A stretch of DNA of 5,276 nucleotides from Lachnospiraceae bacterium (GTDB lineage Bacteria; Bacillota; Clostridia; Lachnospirales; Lachnospiraceae), in contig JAFUKK010000157.1 of NCBI GenBank assembly GCA_017473665.1, forward strand, positions 1 to 5,276. Direction: 5' to 3'. Positions 1 through 5,276 of this stretch are shown in pieces. A model generated the notes under the pieces. It was not told the DNA's origin. It was given only the letters and a program-made list of their open reading frames with translations, and did no database searches. Within the stretch, counting starts at the first letter, position 1; every line of letters begins with the position of its first letter. The position numbers and the translations under genes were made by a program.

Positions 1-64
1 CTTAGTAGAACCGTTTTGTACTCCACTCCGGCATGCTCTAGAAAATAATGAAGTAGGAGAAATC
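1..64 (+). other. Upstream stretch with the transferase ribosome binding site
   Basis: This short stretch leads into the first gene. It holds an AGGAG ribosome binding site at 55-59, five bases before the ATG at 65. No promoter hexamers are visible, which fits transcription from further left. One frame reads open from base 1 to a TAA at 46-48 and could be the tail of a preceding gene, but 15 codons are too few to identify. The frame of the transferase itself is also open back to base 1 but has no ATG, GTG or TTG there. Confidence 0.4.
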
Positions 65-817
65 ATGGGAGATGTAGTGTATCTGCTGAATATCAGTCAG
101 TGGCTCCCAAAAGTAAATAGAGAGAACAGCGGGCTGTTGTTAGAGGATAATTCTGCCCAACATGCCCTTACCCTTATCTCCAAGGATCGGGCAGAGAAGG
201 TGATCCGGGCCAAGACGCCTTTGGGACAGGCCCATAGCCTGGGGGCAGGATTGTTACTACAGTATGTATGGCAGATGGGGCAGGAGTCATCCCCAGAAAA
301 TAAAAAGGCCTACCCAGAAAGGCAATTGTGTTTCCTTTCCGTAGAAGAACTGTTAGCGTATTTGCAAAAATATCAGCCTGCTCGGATTCCCCTGACCTAT
401 GGTCCCAAGGGCAAGCCTTATTTTGTAGAGGGTACGCAGTATTTTAGTCTGTCCCATTCCGGTGATTATGTATTATGTGCAGTTTCGGAAAGAGAGATTG
501 GGGCAGATATCCAGCAGTGTAAAGCGGGAGTGAAAGAGAATCTGGTGAAGAGAGTGTTGACGGAGGCAGAACTGGCCAAATGGCAGGATTTACAGGAAAC
601 GGAGCTTGAAAAGGATGCTTCGGGAGTCCAATGCTCCGGGGATGCACTAAAATATTTTTACCGAAAATGGACGGAGAAGGAAGCCTATGGGAAACTGACA
701 GGGGATGGAGTTTTTGAACTGCTGGGGCAGGAGAAGACGCCGCTTTGTGCTGTTTGTTTGGAAAGTTCATGGGAGCTTCCGGGATATTGCATTTCCCTAT
801 GTCAATATGATAAGTAA
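65..817 (+). CDS. Sfp-type 4'-phosphopantetheinyl transferase
   Basis: The predicted 250-residue cytosolic enzyme would transfer the 4'-phosphopantetheine arm of coenzyme A to a serine of acyl, peptidyl or aryl carrier proteins, turning apo into holo forms. The family motifs appear in order: YGPKGKP at about residues 112-118, SLSHSG at 128-133 (His131 matches the CoA-binding His of Sfp), GADIQ at 146-150 with the metal-binding Asp148, and WTEKEAYGK at 202-210 with catalytic Lys205/Glu206 and Lys210. The length is slightly above the usual 220-240. The extra residues lie around 75-100 and 178-195. The start is set by AGGAG five bases upstream. The second acid of the usual D-x-E is Gln150 here, a substitution tolerated in some family members. 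The gene ends 40 bases before a strong hairpin and is convergent with the next gene, so it probably closes an operon. The carrier-protein target cannot be read from this window. Family assignment is firm; the specific substrate is unknown. Confidence 0.93.
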   Translation: MGDVVYLLNISQWLPKVNRENSGLLLEDNSAQHALTLISKDRAEKVIRAKTPLGQAHSLGAGLLLQYVWQMGQESSPENKKAYPERQLCFLSVEELLAYLQKYQPARIPLTYGPKGKPYFVEGTQYFSLSHSGDYVLCAVSEREIGADIQQCKAGVKENLVKRVLTEAELAKWQDLQETELEKDASGVQCSGDALKYFYRKWTEKEAYGKLTGDGVFELLGQEKTPLCAVCLESSWELPGYCISLCQYDK

Positions 818-857
818 CCGGGGGGGACCATGTGGAAAAATGAGTTATAAATAATAG

Positions 858-906
858 AACGAGTATGCAAAAGTGAACCTTGAAGTGCGATTTTTGCATA
901 CTCGTT
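858..906. terminator. Bidirectional terminator hairpin between convergent genes
   Basis: A perfect 15-bp inverted repeat (858-872 with 892-906, beginning AACGAGTATGC) extends inward by a G-T and a T-A pair to a 17-bp stem around a loop of about 15 bases. On the plus strand it is followed by a T-rich stretch (905-926) that overlaps the last codons of the minus-strand gene. On the minus strand the flank is AT-rich but has no clean T run. It lies between the stop of the transferase (817) and the stop of the Rpn remnant (912), the usual place for a shared terminator. It could instead be a copy of a dispersed palindromic repeat. Confidence 0.7.
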
Positions 907-911
907 TCTAT

Positions 912-1544
912 TTACATTTTTTTCAGATATTCTTTTGCTTTTTCCGTATCAATGGTAAAATTGTTTACTAGTTCAGCAAGGATATCTTCCTCAGAGAGTG
1001 AGAATTTGCGGCAGGTAGTAATCAGTGCACGAATCCCTTCTGCACGAATCCCTTCTGCAAGTCCTTCCGCATGGCCAATTTCGCGGCCGATTTCACGACC
1101 TATTTCCCGGCCCTCTTCCAGGCCTCTTTGCATTCCTTCTTCACGGTACATTTCTTCTAATTCCCAGGATTTCATATAATTTATGCCGACCTCCTTTCGG
1201 GATTTCACTTCGGATACCAGACAGTGAATTGTCTCCAGGTCCGAATTTGTCAAATTTTCTTTTGTTGATTTCTCCATATATCTTAACATATCCTGCAGTG
1301 CCTGACCAGTGCCTTCCGGGGCATCAGTAAGCTTACCCTTGGTATAGAGAATGATTTTTCTCGCACCATCCTCGTAGTCCAGGTCAGGCACCTCCACACA
1401 TTGATTTTTGATGGTGTAAACCATCCGGTTTCTGTCAAAGGGGTCATAGGGTAGGATAAAGATAATGACCACATTGGGTAATCTGGCATAGGCAATACCG
1501 GTGGAGAGCAGCTGTGTGTCAATCAGGCCATGATAATAGCGCAT
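912..1544 (-). CDS. C-terminal fragment of Rpn family protein with repeat tail
   Basis: This 210-codon frame begins with ATG at 1544, overlaps the end of the upstream fragment by 26 bases, and is preceded at eight bases by AGGTGA (minus strand, 1558-1553). It could therefore be translated by coupling or re-initiation. Residues 1-75 are the second half of the nuclease domain: RYYHGLID, a hydrophobic strand VVIIFILPYDPF, and KIILYTKG. Residues 76-138 are a helical region typical of the family. Residues 140-175 are a charged tandem repeat of G-R-E-I and E-G-I-R-A units. The end (176-210) is a short helical cap rich in Glu and Lys. The start lies exactly at the family block following the missing catalytic segment, so it may be a by-product of the lesion rather than a natural gene start. 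Confidence 0.5.
   Translation of the reverse strand: MRYYHGLIDTQLLSTGIAYARLPNVVIIFILPYDPFDRNRMVYTIKNQCVEVPDLDYEDGARKIILYTKGKLTDAPEGTGQALQDMLRYMEKSTKENLTNSDLETIHCLVSEVKSRKEVGINYMKSWELEEMYREEGMQRGLEEGREIGREIGREIGHAEGLAEGIRAEGIRALITTCRKFSLSEEDILAELVNNFTIDTEKAKEYLKKM
1027..1056. repeat. Perfect 15-bp tandem duplication in the Rpn tail
   Basis: The unit GCACGAATCCCTTCT occurs twice without gap (1027-1041 and 1042-1056). A degenerate third copy follows to about 1071. On the minus strand it encodes E-G-I-R-A repeats. Being a multiple of three, copy changes would alter protein length without breaking the frame. Confidence 0.85.
1073..1132. repeat. 12-bp degenerate tandem repeat in the Rpn tail
   Basis: Five consecutive 12-bp units begin with GGCC or GACC: GGCCAATTTCGC, GGCCGATTTCAC, GACCTATTTCCC, GGCCCTCTTCCA and GGCCTCTTTGCA. 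They encode the G-R-E-I / G-L-E-E four-residue repeat characteristic of this family's C-terminal tail. Divergence between copies suggests they are older than the 15-bp duplication beside them. Confidence 0.8.
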
Positions 1545-1821
1545 CTATATCTTCACCTGCGATATCGGATGTCTGCATATCAGAAACATCCTGTATGTAG
1601 GCGTCTAAACGGATGCCATGACTTTGGGTGTCGATGCCCAGCACATTTTTCTGGGGAGTGATACGCACTCTGCGGATAGGCTTCCCCAGAATGGTTTTCA
1701 GTAGGATGCGGCAGAATTCTTCTCGGATATCCACCTGTGCCAGCATTTCCTGAAATAGGAAATCATCCAAGAGATTTAACTCGGACAAAGGGCGAAAAGA
1801 TTGGGTTGTGACATTGCTCAT
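1519..1821 (-). CDS. N-terminal fragment of Rpn family nuclease
   Basis: This 100-codon frame starts at an ATG (1819-1821) seven bases after a consensus AAGGAGGA, so translation should begin efficiently. Residues 12-46 match the conserved helical start of the family (L-N-L-L-D-D-F-L-F, then a REEF..ILLKTILG helix). Residues 69-75 form GIRLDAY with catalytic Asp73. The family match fades after Gln83. The last residues (about 93-100, ending SWPD) are out-of-frame read-through of the codons for RYYHGL, followed by a TGA at 1519-1521. Alone it lacks most of the nuclease fold and is unlikely to be active. It has a promoter of its own at 1944-1972. Confidence 0.55.
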   Translation of the reverse strand: MSNVTTQSFRPLSELNLLDDFLFQEMLAQVDIREEFCRILLKTILGKPIRRVRITPQKNVLGIDTQSHGIRLDAYIQDVSDMQTSDIAGEDIDALLSWPD

Positions 1822-1828
1822 AGGCAAA

Positions 1829-1836
1829 TCCTCCTT
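1829..1836 (-). promoter_or_regulatory. Ribosome binding site that sets the Rpn start
   Basis: The minus strand reads AAGGAGGA here, a near-perfect Shine-Dalgarno sequence. It sits seven bases from the ATG at 1821 but only one base from an in-frame TTG at 1827. The ATG is therefore the true start, two codons inside the longest reading frame. Confidence 0.8.
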
Positions 1837-1943
1837 AAAAATATGATGATAAAATAGTGAAATAGTCCGGCGAGATGCCGATTGTATAGAACCTCCGCAG
1901 GTAGACTACGTAAAGCTCTATTAGAAAAATAGAATGTAATATA

Positions 1944-1972
1944 ACTATAACCTAACTTGACTGGAATGACAA
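1944..1972 (-). promoter_or_regulatory. Sigma-A type promoter for the Rpn remnant
   Basis: On the minus strand, TTGTCA (1972-1967) and TATAGT (1949-1944) are separated by exactly 17 bases, each close to the housekeeping consensus. Transcription would start near 1937 and give a leader of about 115 bases before the ATG. That leader holds only very short hairpins (4-bp stems near 1868-1880 and 1890-1901), and I see no known riboswitch in it. Confidence 0.55.
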
Positions 1973-1974
1973 GT
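1955..1974. repeat. Inverted repeat ACTTG-N10-CAAGT, possible operator
   Basis: Five-base arms at 1955-1959 and 1970-1974 flank ten bases and overlap the -35 hexamer of the leftward promoter. The position would suit a dimeric regulator, but arms this short can occur by chance. Confidence 0.25.
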
Positions 1975-1979
1975 AAAAT

Positions 1980-2008
1980 TGGAAAAGATATGGAGTTTTA
2001 TGGAAAAG
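1980..2008. repeat. Direct repeats in the divergent intergenic region
   Basis: TGGAAAAG occurs at 1980-1987 and 2001-2008, 21 bases (two helical turns) apart. TATGGA occurs at 1989-1994 and 1999-2004, ten bases apart. They lie upstream of and across the candidate promoter of the exporter operon and could be sites for a regulator binding one face of the helix. AT-rich composition makes chance repeats possible. Confidence 0.3.
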
Positions 2009-2019
2009 TGTATTACAAT
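1991..2019 (+). promoter_or_regulatory. Candidate promoter of the ABC exporter operon
   Basis: TACAAT at 2014-2019 is a good -10 hexamer, with a weak -35 (TGGAGT, 1991-1996) at a 17-base spacing. This would start RNA near 2026 and leave a leader of about 40 bases. A rival pair is ATGACA (1966-1971) with TATGGA (1989-1994), also at 17 bases, with the better -35 and the poorer -10. The weak -35 could mean an activator is needed. Confidence 0.35.
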
Positions 2020-2064
2020 AGAACTCGATTGCATTGATAATAAATGGAATAAAGGTTGTAGGAT

Positions 2065-3855
2065 ATGAAACGATTACTTGTATTTTTGAAGGATTATAAG
2101 AAAGAGACGGTGCTTGCACCCCTATTTAAGCTGCTGGAGGCCTTTTTTGAATTAATGGTGCCCCTGGTAATGGCAGCAATTATTGACAGAGGGATCTCCG
2201 GTCCGGACACTCCCTTTATCTGGGAAATGGGAGCTGTGCTTTTGATATTGGGAATCGTAGGTTTGGTTTCTGCTGTAACGGCACAGTTTTTTGCTGCCAA
2301 AGCGGCAGTGGGGTTTGCTACCAAGTTGCGACAGGCTTTGTTTGCCCATATCCATAGATTCAGTTTTACTAATATAGATAAAAACGGTACGGGGGTGCTG
2401 ATTACCCGGATGACCAGTGATATTAATCAGGTGCAGAACGGTGTCAACATGGTGCTGCGTCTGTTCCTTCGTTCCCCCATTATTGTATTCGGTGCCATGA
2501 TTATGGCCTTTACCATTGACGTAAAGAGTGCATTGATTTTTGTGGTAGCCATTCCGGTGCTGGCAGTGATTGTATTTGGGATTTTGCTGGTATCCCTGCC
2601 CTTGTATAAAAAGGTCCAGACCAAGCTGGAAAAGGTGCTGGGGATTACCAGAGAGAATCTGACCGGTGTCCGGGTCATTCGTGCTTTCCATCAGGAGGCA
2701 GAAGAGGAGGAGCATTTCCAAGAGGAAAATGATGCACTGGCAAGCTTGCAGATGTATGTGGGGAAAATCAGTGCCTGCATGAATCCAGTGACCTATATTG
2801 TGGTAAATGCCGCATTGATTGCATTGATTTATACCGGTGCAGTACAGGTAAATGTGGGCAATCTCACCCAGGGTGAGGTCATTGCCATCATCAATTATAT
2901 GTCCCAGATTCTGGTGGAGCTGATAAAGCTGGCCAATCTGATTATTACCATTACCAAGGCTCTGGCCAGTGCGGACCGGGTAGCAGCGGTGCTGGAGATA
3001 CAGGAGGGGAATCCTAAGGATATGGATGGTAAGAAAGGGGACACGGGGATACTGGTGCATACCACAGGACAGATGTGTGCAGACCGGGAGGATGTGCCCA
3101 CTGTAAAGCCGGATCAGCAGACCTATCTGGTATTCGACCATGTATCCCTGACCTATGAGGGCGCAGGAGATAAGTCTTTGGACAATCTGCATTTTAGTGT
3201 CAACAGGGGAGATACGGTAGGTATCATTGGTGGTACCGGTAGTGGTAAATCTTCTTTGGTGAATTTGATTCCCGGTTTTTATCCGGCTACGGAAGGTGCG
3301 ATTTACTTGGAAGGGCAAAATATTGCAGAAATTCCTGAGCAGGAGCTTCGTGCCCGTATCGGCGTAGTGCCCCAGAAGGCAGTGCTTTTTAAGGGAACCA
3401 TCCGCAGCAATCTGCAATGGGGTAAGGAGGATGCCACCCAGGAAGAAATGTGGCAGGCTCTGGAAATTGCCCAGGCCAAGGAAGTGGTAGAAGGTAAGGA
3501 GGGCATGCTGGATGCAGAAGTGACCCAAGGTGGTAAAAATCTTTCCGGCGGACAACGTCAGCGTCTTACCATTGCCAGAGCACTGGTGAAGAAACCTGAG
3601 ATTTTGATTTTGGACGACAGCGCTTCCGCCCTGGATTATGCAACGGATGCCCGTCTCCGTCAGGCCATTCGCGGCCTGGGACGGGAAATGACCACCTTTA
3701 TTGTATCCCAGAGAGCTTCGTCCATCCGACATGCGGATTTGATTATTGTATTGGAGGATGGTGAAGTGGCAGGTATGGGAACTCATGACCGGTTATTGGC
3801 AGGCTGTGAGGTTTATCAGGAAATATATTATTCTCAATATCCTGACGAGAGATAA
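2065..3855 (+). CDS. ABC exporter half-transporter, degenerate-site subunit
   Basis: This 596-residue membrane protein has a type IV exporter transmembrane domain (about residues 16-305, six predicted helices) fused to a nucleotide-binding domain (about 354-590). NBD motifs are Walker A GGTGSGKS at 389-396, Q-loop Gln437, signature LSGGQ at 493-497, Walker B ILILDD at 513-518, and D-loop SALD at 521-524. Two catalytic positions are changed: the Walker B Glu is Asp518 and the switch His is Gln549 (VSQR). This is the pattern of the degenerate subunit in heterodimeric exporters such as TM287/288, BmrCD and LmrCD. Its intact LSGGQ would complete the working ATP site of the partner encoded 39 bases downstream. 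The linker at 312-353 looks longer than usual. The start fits the family; its ribosome binding site is modest (AAAGG at 2051-2055). These exporters move drugs, lipids or peptides outward; the substrate here cannot be predicted. Confidence 0.93.
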   Translation: MKRLLVFLKDYKKETVLAPLFKLLEAFFELMVPLVMAAIIDRGISGPDTPFIWEMGAVLLILGIVGLVSAVTAQFFAAKAAVGFATKLRQALFAHIHRFSFTNIDKNGTGVLITRMTSDINQVQNGVNMVLRLFLRSPIIVFGAMIMAFTIDVKSALIFVVAIPVLAVIVFGILLVSLPLYKKVQTKLEKVLGITRENLTGVRVIRAFHQEAEEEEHFQEENDALASLQMYVGKISACMNPVTYIVVNAALIALIYTGAVQVNVGNLTQGEVIAIINYMSQILVELIKLANLIITITKALASADRVAAVLEIQEGNPKDMDGKKGDTGILVHTTGQMCADREDVPTVKPDQQTYLVFDHVSLTYEGAGDKSLDNLHFSVNRGDTVGIIGGTGSGKSSLVNLIPGFYPATEGAIYLEGQNIAEIPEQELRARIGVVPQKAVLFKGTIRSNLQWGKEDATQEEMWQALEIAQAKEVVEGKEGMLDAEVTQGGKNLSGGQRQRLTIARALVKKPEILILDDSASALDYATDARLRQAIRGLGREMTTFIVSQRASSIRHADLIIVLEDGEVAGMGTHDRLLAGCEVYQEIYYSQYPDER

Positions 3856-3877
3856 TTGTTGTGGGAGCCCGCAGCAG
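3856..3877 (+). other. Hairpin in the gap between the two exporter genes
   Basis: Immediately after the TAA of the first gene, 3856-3864 can pair with 3869-3877 in RNA: nine pairs, three of them G-U, with loop GAGC that may close one more G-C. No T run follows; the sequence goes straight into AAAAGGAGG, the ribosome binding site of the next gene. So it is not a terminator. It could protect the upstream message end or tune translation of the second gene. Confidence 0.4.
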
Positions 3878-3894
3878 CAAAAGGAGGTTGTGAT

Positions 3895-5276
3895 ATGAAA
3901 GGACAGAAAGAAACCTTACGGAAGGTTTTGAAATATATTAAAAGATATAAATGGGCGGTCATTGTGTCCATCATTCTGGCGGCTGTTACGGTAGCCACCA
4001 CCTTGTATGTGCCGATACTTACCGGAGATGCGGTGGATTTGATCGTGGAGACCGGTAATGTGGATATGCCGGGGATTTTAAAGATTCTATTATGGATAGG
4101 AATCATTATGCTGGTGACAGCAGTGGCCCAGTGGCTTTTGAATACCTGTAATAATTATATTACTTATCATGTAATCAGAGATATCCGAAAAGAGGCTTTT
4201 CACAAACTGGAGATTCTGCCTCTGAAATATTTGGATACCAAATCCTTCGGAGATATTGTGAGCCGTGTGATTGCGGATGTAGATACCTTTGCAGAGGGGT
4301 TGCTCATGGGCTTTACCCAGCTCTTTACCGGTGTGCTGACCATTGGTGGTACCTTACTGTTTATGTTGGCTACCAATATTCCCATTGCGTTGGTAGTGGT
4401 ATGTATCACCCCCGTATCCTTCCTGGTGGCCAAATTTATTGCCAGTCGCACCTACTCCATGTTTAAGGAGCAGACAGTGACCAGAGGAGAGCAGACAGGA
4501 CTGATTGAAGAAATGGTGGGCAATCAAAAGGTTGTGAAAGCCTTTGCCATGGAACAACAGGTGCAGGAGCAGTTTGAGGAAATAAACGGCAGACTGGAAA
4601 AATGCTCCCTAAAAGCTATTTTCTTCTCATCCCTGACCAATCCCTGTACCAGATTTGTTAACAGTCTGGTATATGCGGGAGTAGGTATTTTTGGTGCACT
4701 ATTGGCTATTGGGGGTGGCATCAGCGTGGGACGATTGTCCTGTTTCCTCAGCTACGCCAATCAGTATACCAAGCCCTTTAACGAAATTTCCGGTGTGATT
4801 ACGGAATTGCAGAATGCACTGGTCTGTGCAGCGCGTATCTTTGAATTAATTGAAGAGGAACCACAGATTCCTGATGCGGAGGATGCAAGAGTACTTGAGG
4901 ATGTGCAGGGACATGTGGATCTGCAGCAGGTATCCTTCTCCTATGTGCCGGAACGCAAGCTGATTCAAAACCTGAATTTAAAGGTGGAGCCCGGACAGAG
5001 GGTAGCCATTGTAGGGCCTACAGGTTGTGGTAAAACTACGCTCATTAATTTACTGATGCGTTTCTATGATGTGAACGAGGGAAGCATCCGGGTGGATGGC
5101 ACGGATATCAGGAACATTACCAGAGGGTCTCTTCGTACCTCCTTCGGAATGGTATTGCAGGAGACTTGGCTAAAGGTGGGGACCATCCGGGAAAATATTG
5201 CCATGGGTAATCCGGATGCAACCTTGGAGGAAGTAATAGCAGCAGCTAAGGCTGCGCATGCCCATAGCTTTATCAA
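3895..5276 (+). CDS. ABC exporter half-transporter, partner subunit (partial)
   Basis: The frame is open from ATG 3895 to the window end: 460 codons of an expected 580-620, so the 3' end is missing. An AAGGAGG (3881-3887) lies seven bases before the ATG. The transmembrane domain occupies about residues 20-310, with clear helices near 20-42 and 62-83 and the coupling region LKYLDTKSFGDIVSRV. The nucleotide-binding domain starts near 340, with Walker A GPTGCGKT at 374-381 and Q-loop Gln422 in VLQETW. The stretch after the Q-loop (GTIRENIAMG) is typical of the catalytic partner in heterodimeric exporters. Signature, Walker B and switch His lie outside the window, so the expectation that this subunit has the catalytic Glu is inference from the degenerate first subunit. 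It is in one operon with the gene at 2065-3855 and should form one ATP-driven exporter in the cytoplasmic membrane. Confidence 0.93.
   Translation, partial: MKGQKETLRKVLKYIKRYKWAVIVSIILAAVTVATTLYVPILTGDAVDLIVETGNVDMPGILKILLWIGIIMLVTAVAQWLLNTCNNYITYHVIRDIRKEAFHKLEILPLKYLDTKSFGDIVSRVIADVDTFAEGLLMGFTQLFTGVLTIGGTLLFMLATNIPIALVVVCITPVSFLVAKFIASRTYSMFKEQTVTRGEQTGLIEEMVGNQKVVKAFAMEQQVQEQFEEINGRLEKCSLKAIFFSSLTNPCTRFVNSLVYAGVGIFGALLAIGGGISVGRLSCFLSYANQYTKPFNEISGVITELQNALVCAARIFELIEEEPQIPDAEDARVLEDVQGHVDLQQVSFSYVPERKLIQNLNLKVEPGQRVAIVGPTGCGKTTLINLLMRFYDVNEGSIRVDGTDIRNITRGSLRTSFGMVLQETWLKVGTIRENIAMGNPDATLEEVIAAAKAAHAHSFI

Larger units (their letters stand above)
912..1821 (-). pseudogene. Rpn family (PD-(D/E)XK) nuclease / putative transposase, frameshifted
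   Basis: Two overlapping minus-strand frames together make one protein of the Rpn/PDDEXK_2 family (recombination-promoting nuclease, often annotated as a putative transposase). Intact members run about 290-320 residues, and the two pieces add up to close to that. The N-terminal piece carries the LDDFLFQEML helix and the GIRLDAY strand with the first catalytic Asp. The C-terminal piece resumes with RYYHGLID, continues through YDPFDRNRMVYT and ends in a repeat-rich tail. The downstream frame is +1 relative to the upstream one, consistent with about two bases lost near 1545. In addition, the family segment ending D-I-E-M-Q is reduced to S-D-M-Q (codons around 1576-1584), so the catalytic Glu is absent. 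Both points suggest a dead nuclease. A sequencing error could explain the frame change but not the missing Glu. Rpn proteins are linked to RecA-independent recombination and to phage defence; neither role is likely to survive here. Confidence 0.8.

Noticed and set aside
829..849. A six-codon frame (MWKNEL) after a seven-G run that resembles a ribosome binding site.
   Set aside because: It is too short to support as a gene and lies in the region leading into the terminator.
1027..1132. Possible CRISPR array.
   Set aside because: Units of 12 and 15 bp are directly adjacent, have no unique spacers and are in-frame coding.
880..1330. Plus-strand frames opposite the Rpn remnant, including Ser/Pro/Arg-rich repeat translations.
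   Set aside because: They are antisense copies of the 12-bp and 15-bp repeats, lack credible ribosome binding sites, and match no family I know.
1825..1827. TTG as the start of the Rpn N-terminal frame.
   Set aside because: It is only one base from the Shine-Dalgarno sequence; the ATG at 1819-1821 has ideal seven-base spacing.
1822..1937. Possible riboswitch or attenuator in the Rpn leader.
   Set aside because: Only 4-bp stems are visible and no known aptamer core or terminator T run could be recognised.
2812..2829. Perfect 9-bp tandem repeat GCATTGATT in the first exporter gene.
   Set aside because: It encodes a simple A-L-I-A-L-I stretch within a membrane helix; chance or minor slippage explains it.
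2152..3786. A 544-codon open frame on the minus strand opposite the first exporter gene.
   Set aside because: It lies wholly antisense to a clear ABC transporter gene. Its translation is rich in Cys, His and Gln, with no recognisable domain, and its openness follows from the codon bias of the real gene.

Overview
The window reads like a chromosomal segment of a moderate-GC Gram-positive anaerobe, most likely a Lachnospiraceae member (Clostridia). This rests on strong AGGAGG-type ribosome binding sites, sigma-A-like promoter hexamers, a PD-(D/E)XK (Rpn/PDDEXK_2) protein with a G-R-E-I-G-rich C-terminal repeat tail, and a heterodimeric ABC exporter pair whose sequence style is typical of that family. 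The taxonomic call is inference from sequence style, not a database match.

Layout. (1) 65-817 (+) is a complete Sfp-type 4'-phosphopantetheinyl transferase, probably the last gene of an operon that begins left of the window. (2) 858-906 is a long near-perfect hairpin between two convergent genes, best read as a bidirectional terminator. (3) 912-1821 (-) is an Rpn-family nuclease/putative transposase gene broken into two overlapping frames. The N-terminal piece keeps the RLD motif. The E-x-Q catalytic segment appears to have been lost at the break, and the C-terminal piece carries 12-bp and 15-bp in-frame tandem repeats. (4) 1822-2064 is a divergent intergenic region with a good sigma-A promoter reading left into the Rpn remnant, a weaker candidate reading right, and short inverted and direct repeats that could be operator sites. 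(5) 2065-3855 (+) and 3895-5276+ (+, cut by the window end) encode the two half-transporters of an ABC exporter. The first has a degenerate ATP site (Asp for the catalytic Glu, Gln for the switch His); the second has a canonical Walker A and should supply the working site. A GC-rich hairpin sits in the 39-nt gap between them.

How the genes relate: the two ABC genes form one operon and one membrane complex. The transferase would activate carrier proteins (fatty-acid, polyketide or peptide synthesis), but nothing visible here ties it to the exporter, because the Rpn gene and a terminator lie between them. I found no convincing new biological system. The most intriguing part is the split Rpn locus, whose C-terminal frame has its own start and ribosome-binding-site-like sequence, recalling the intragenic antitoxins reported for Rpn proteins.
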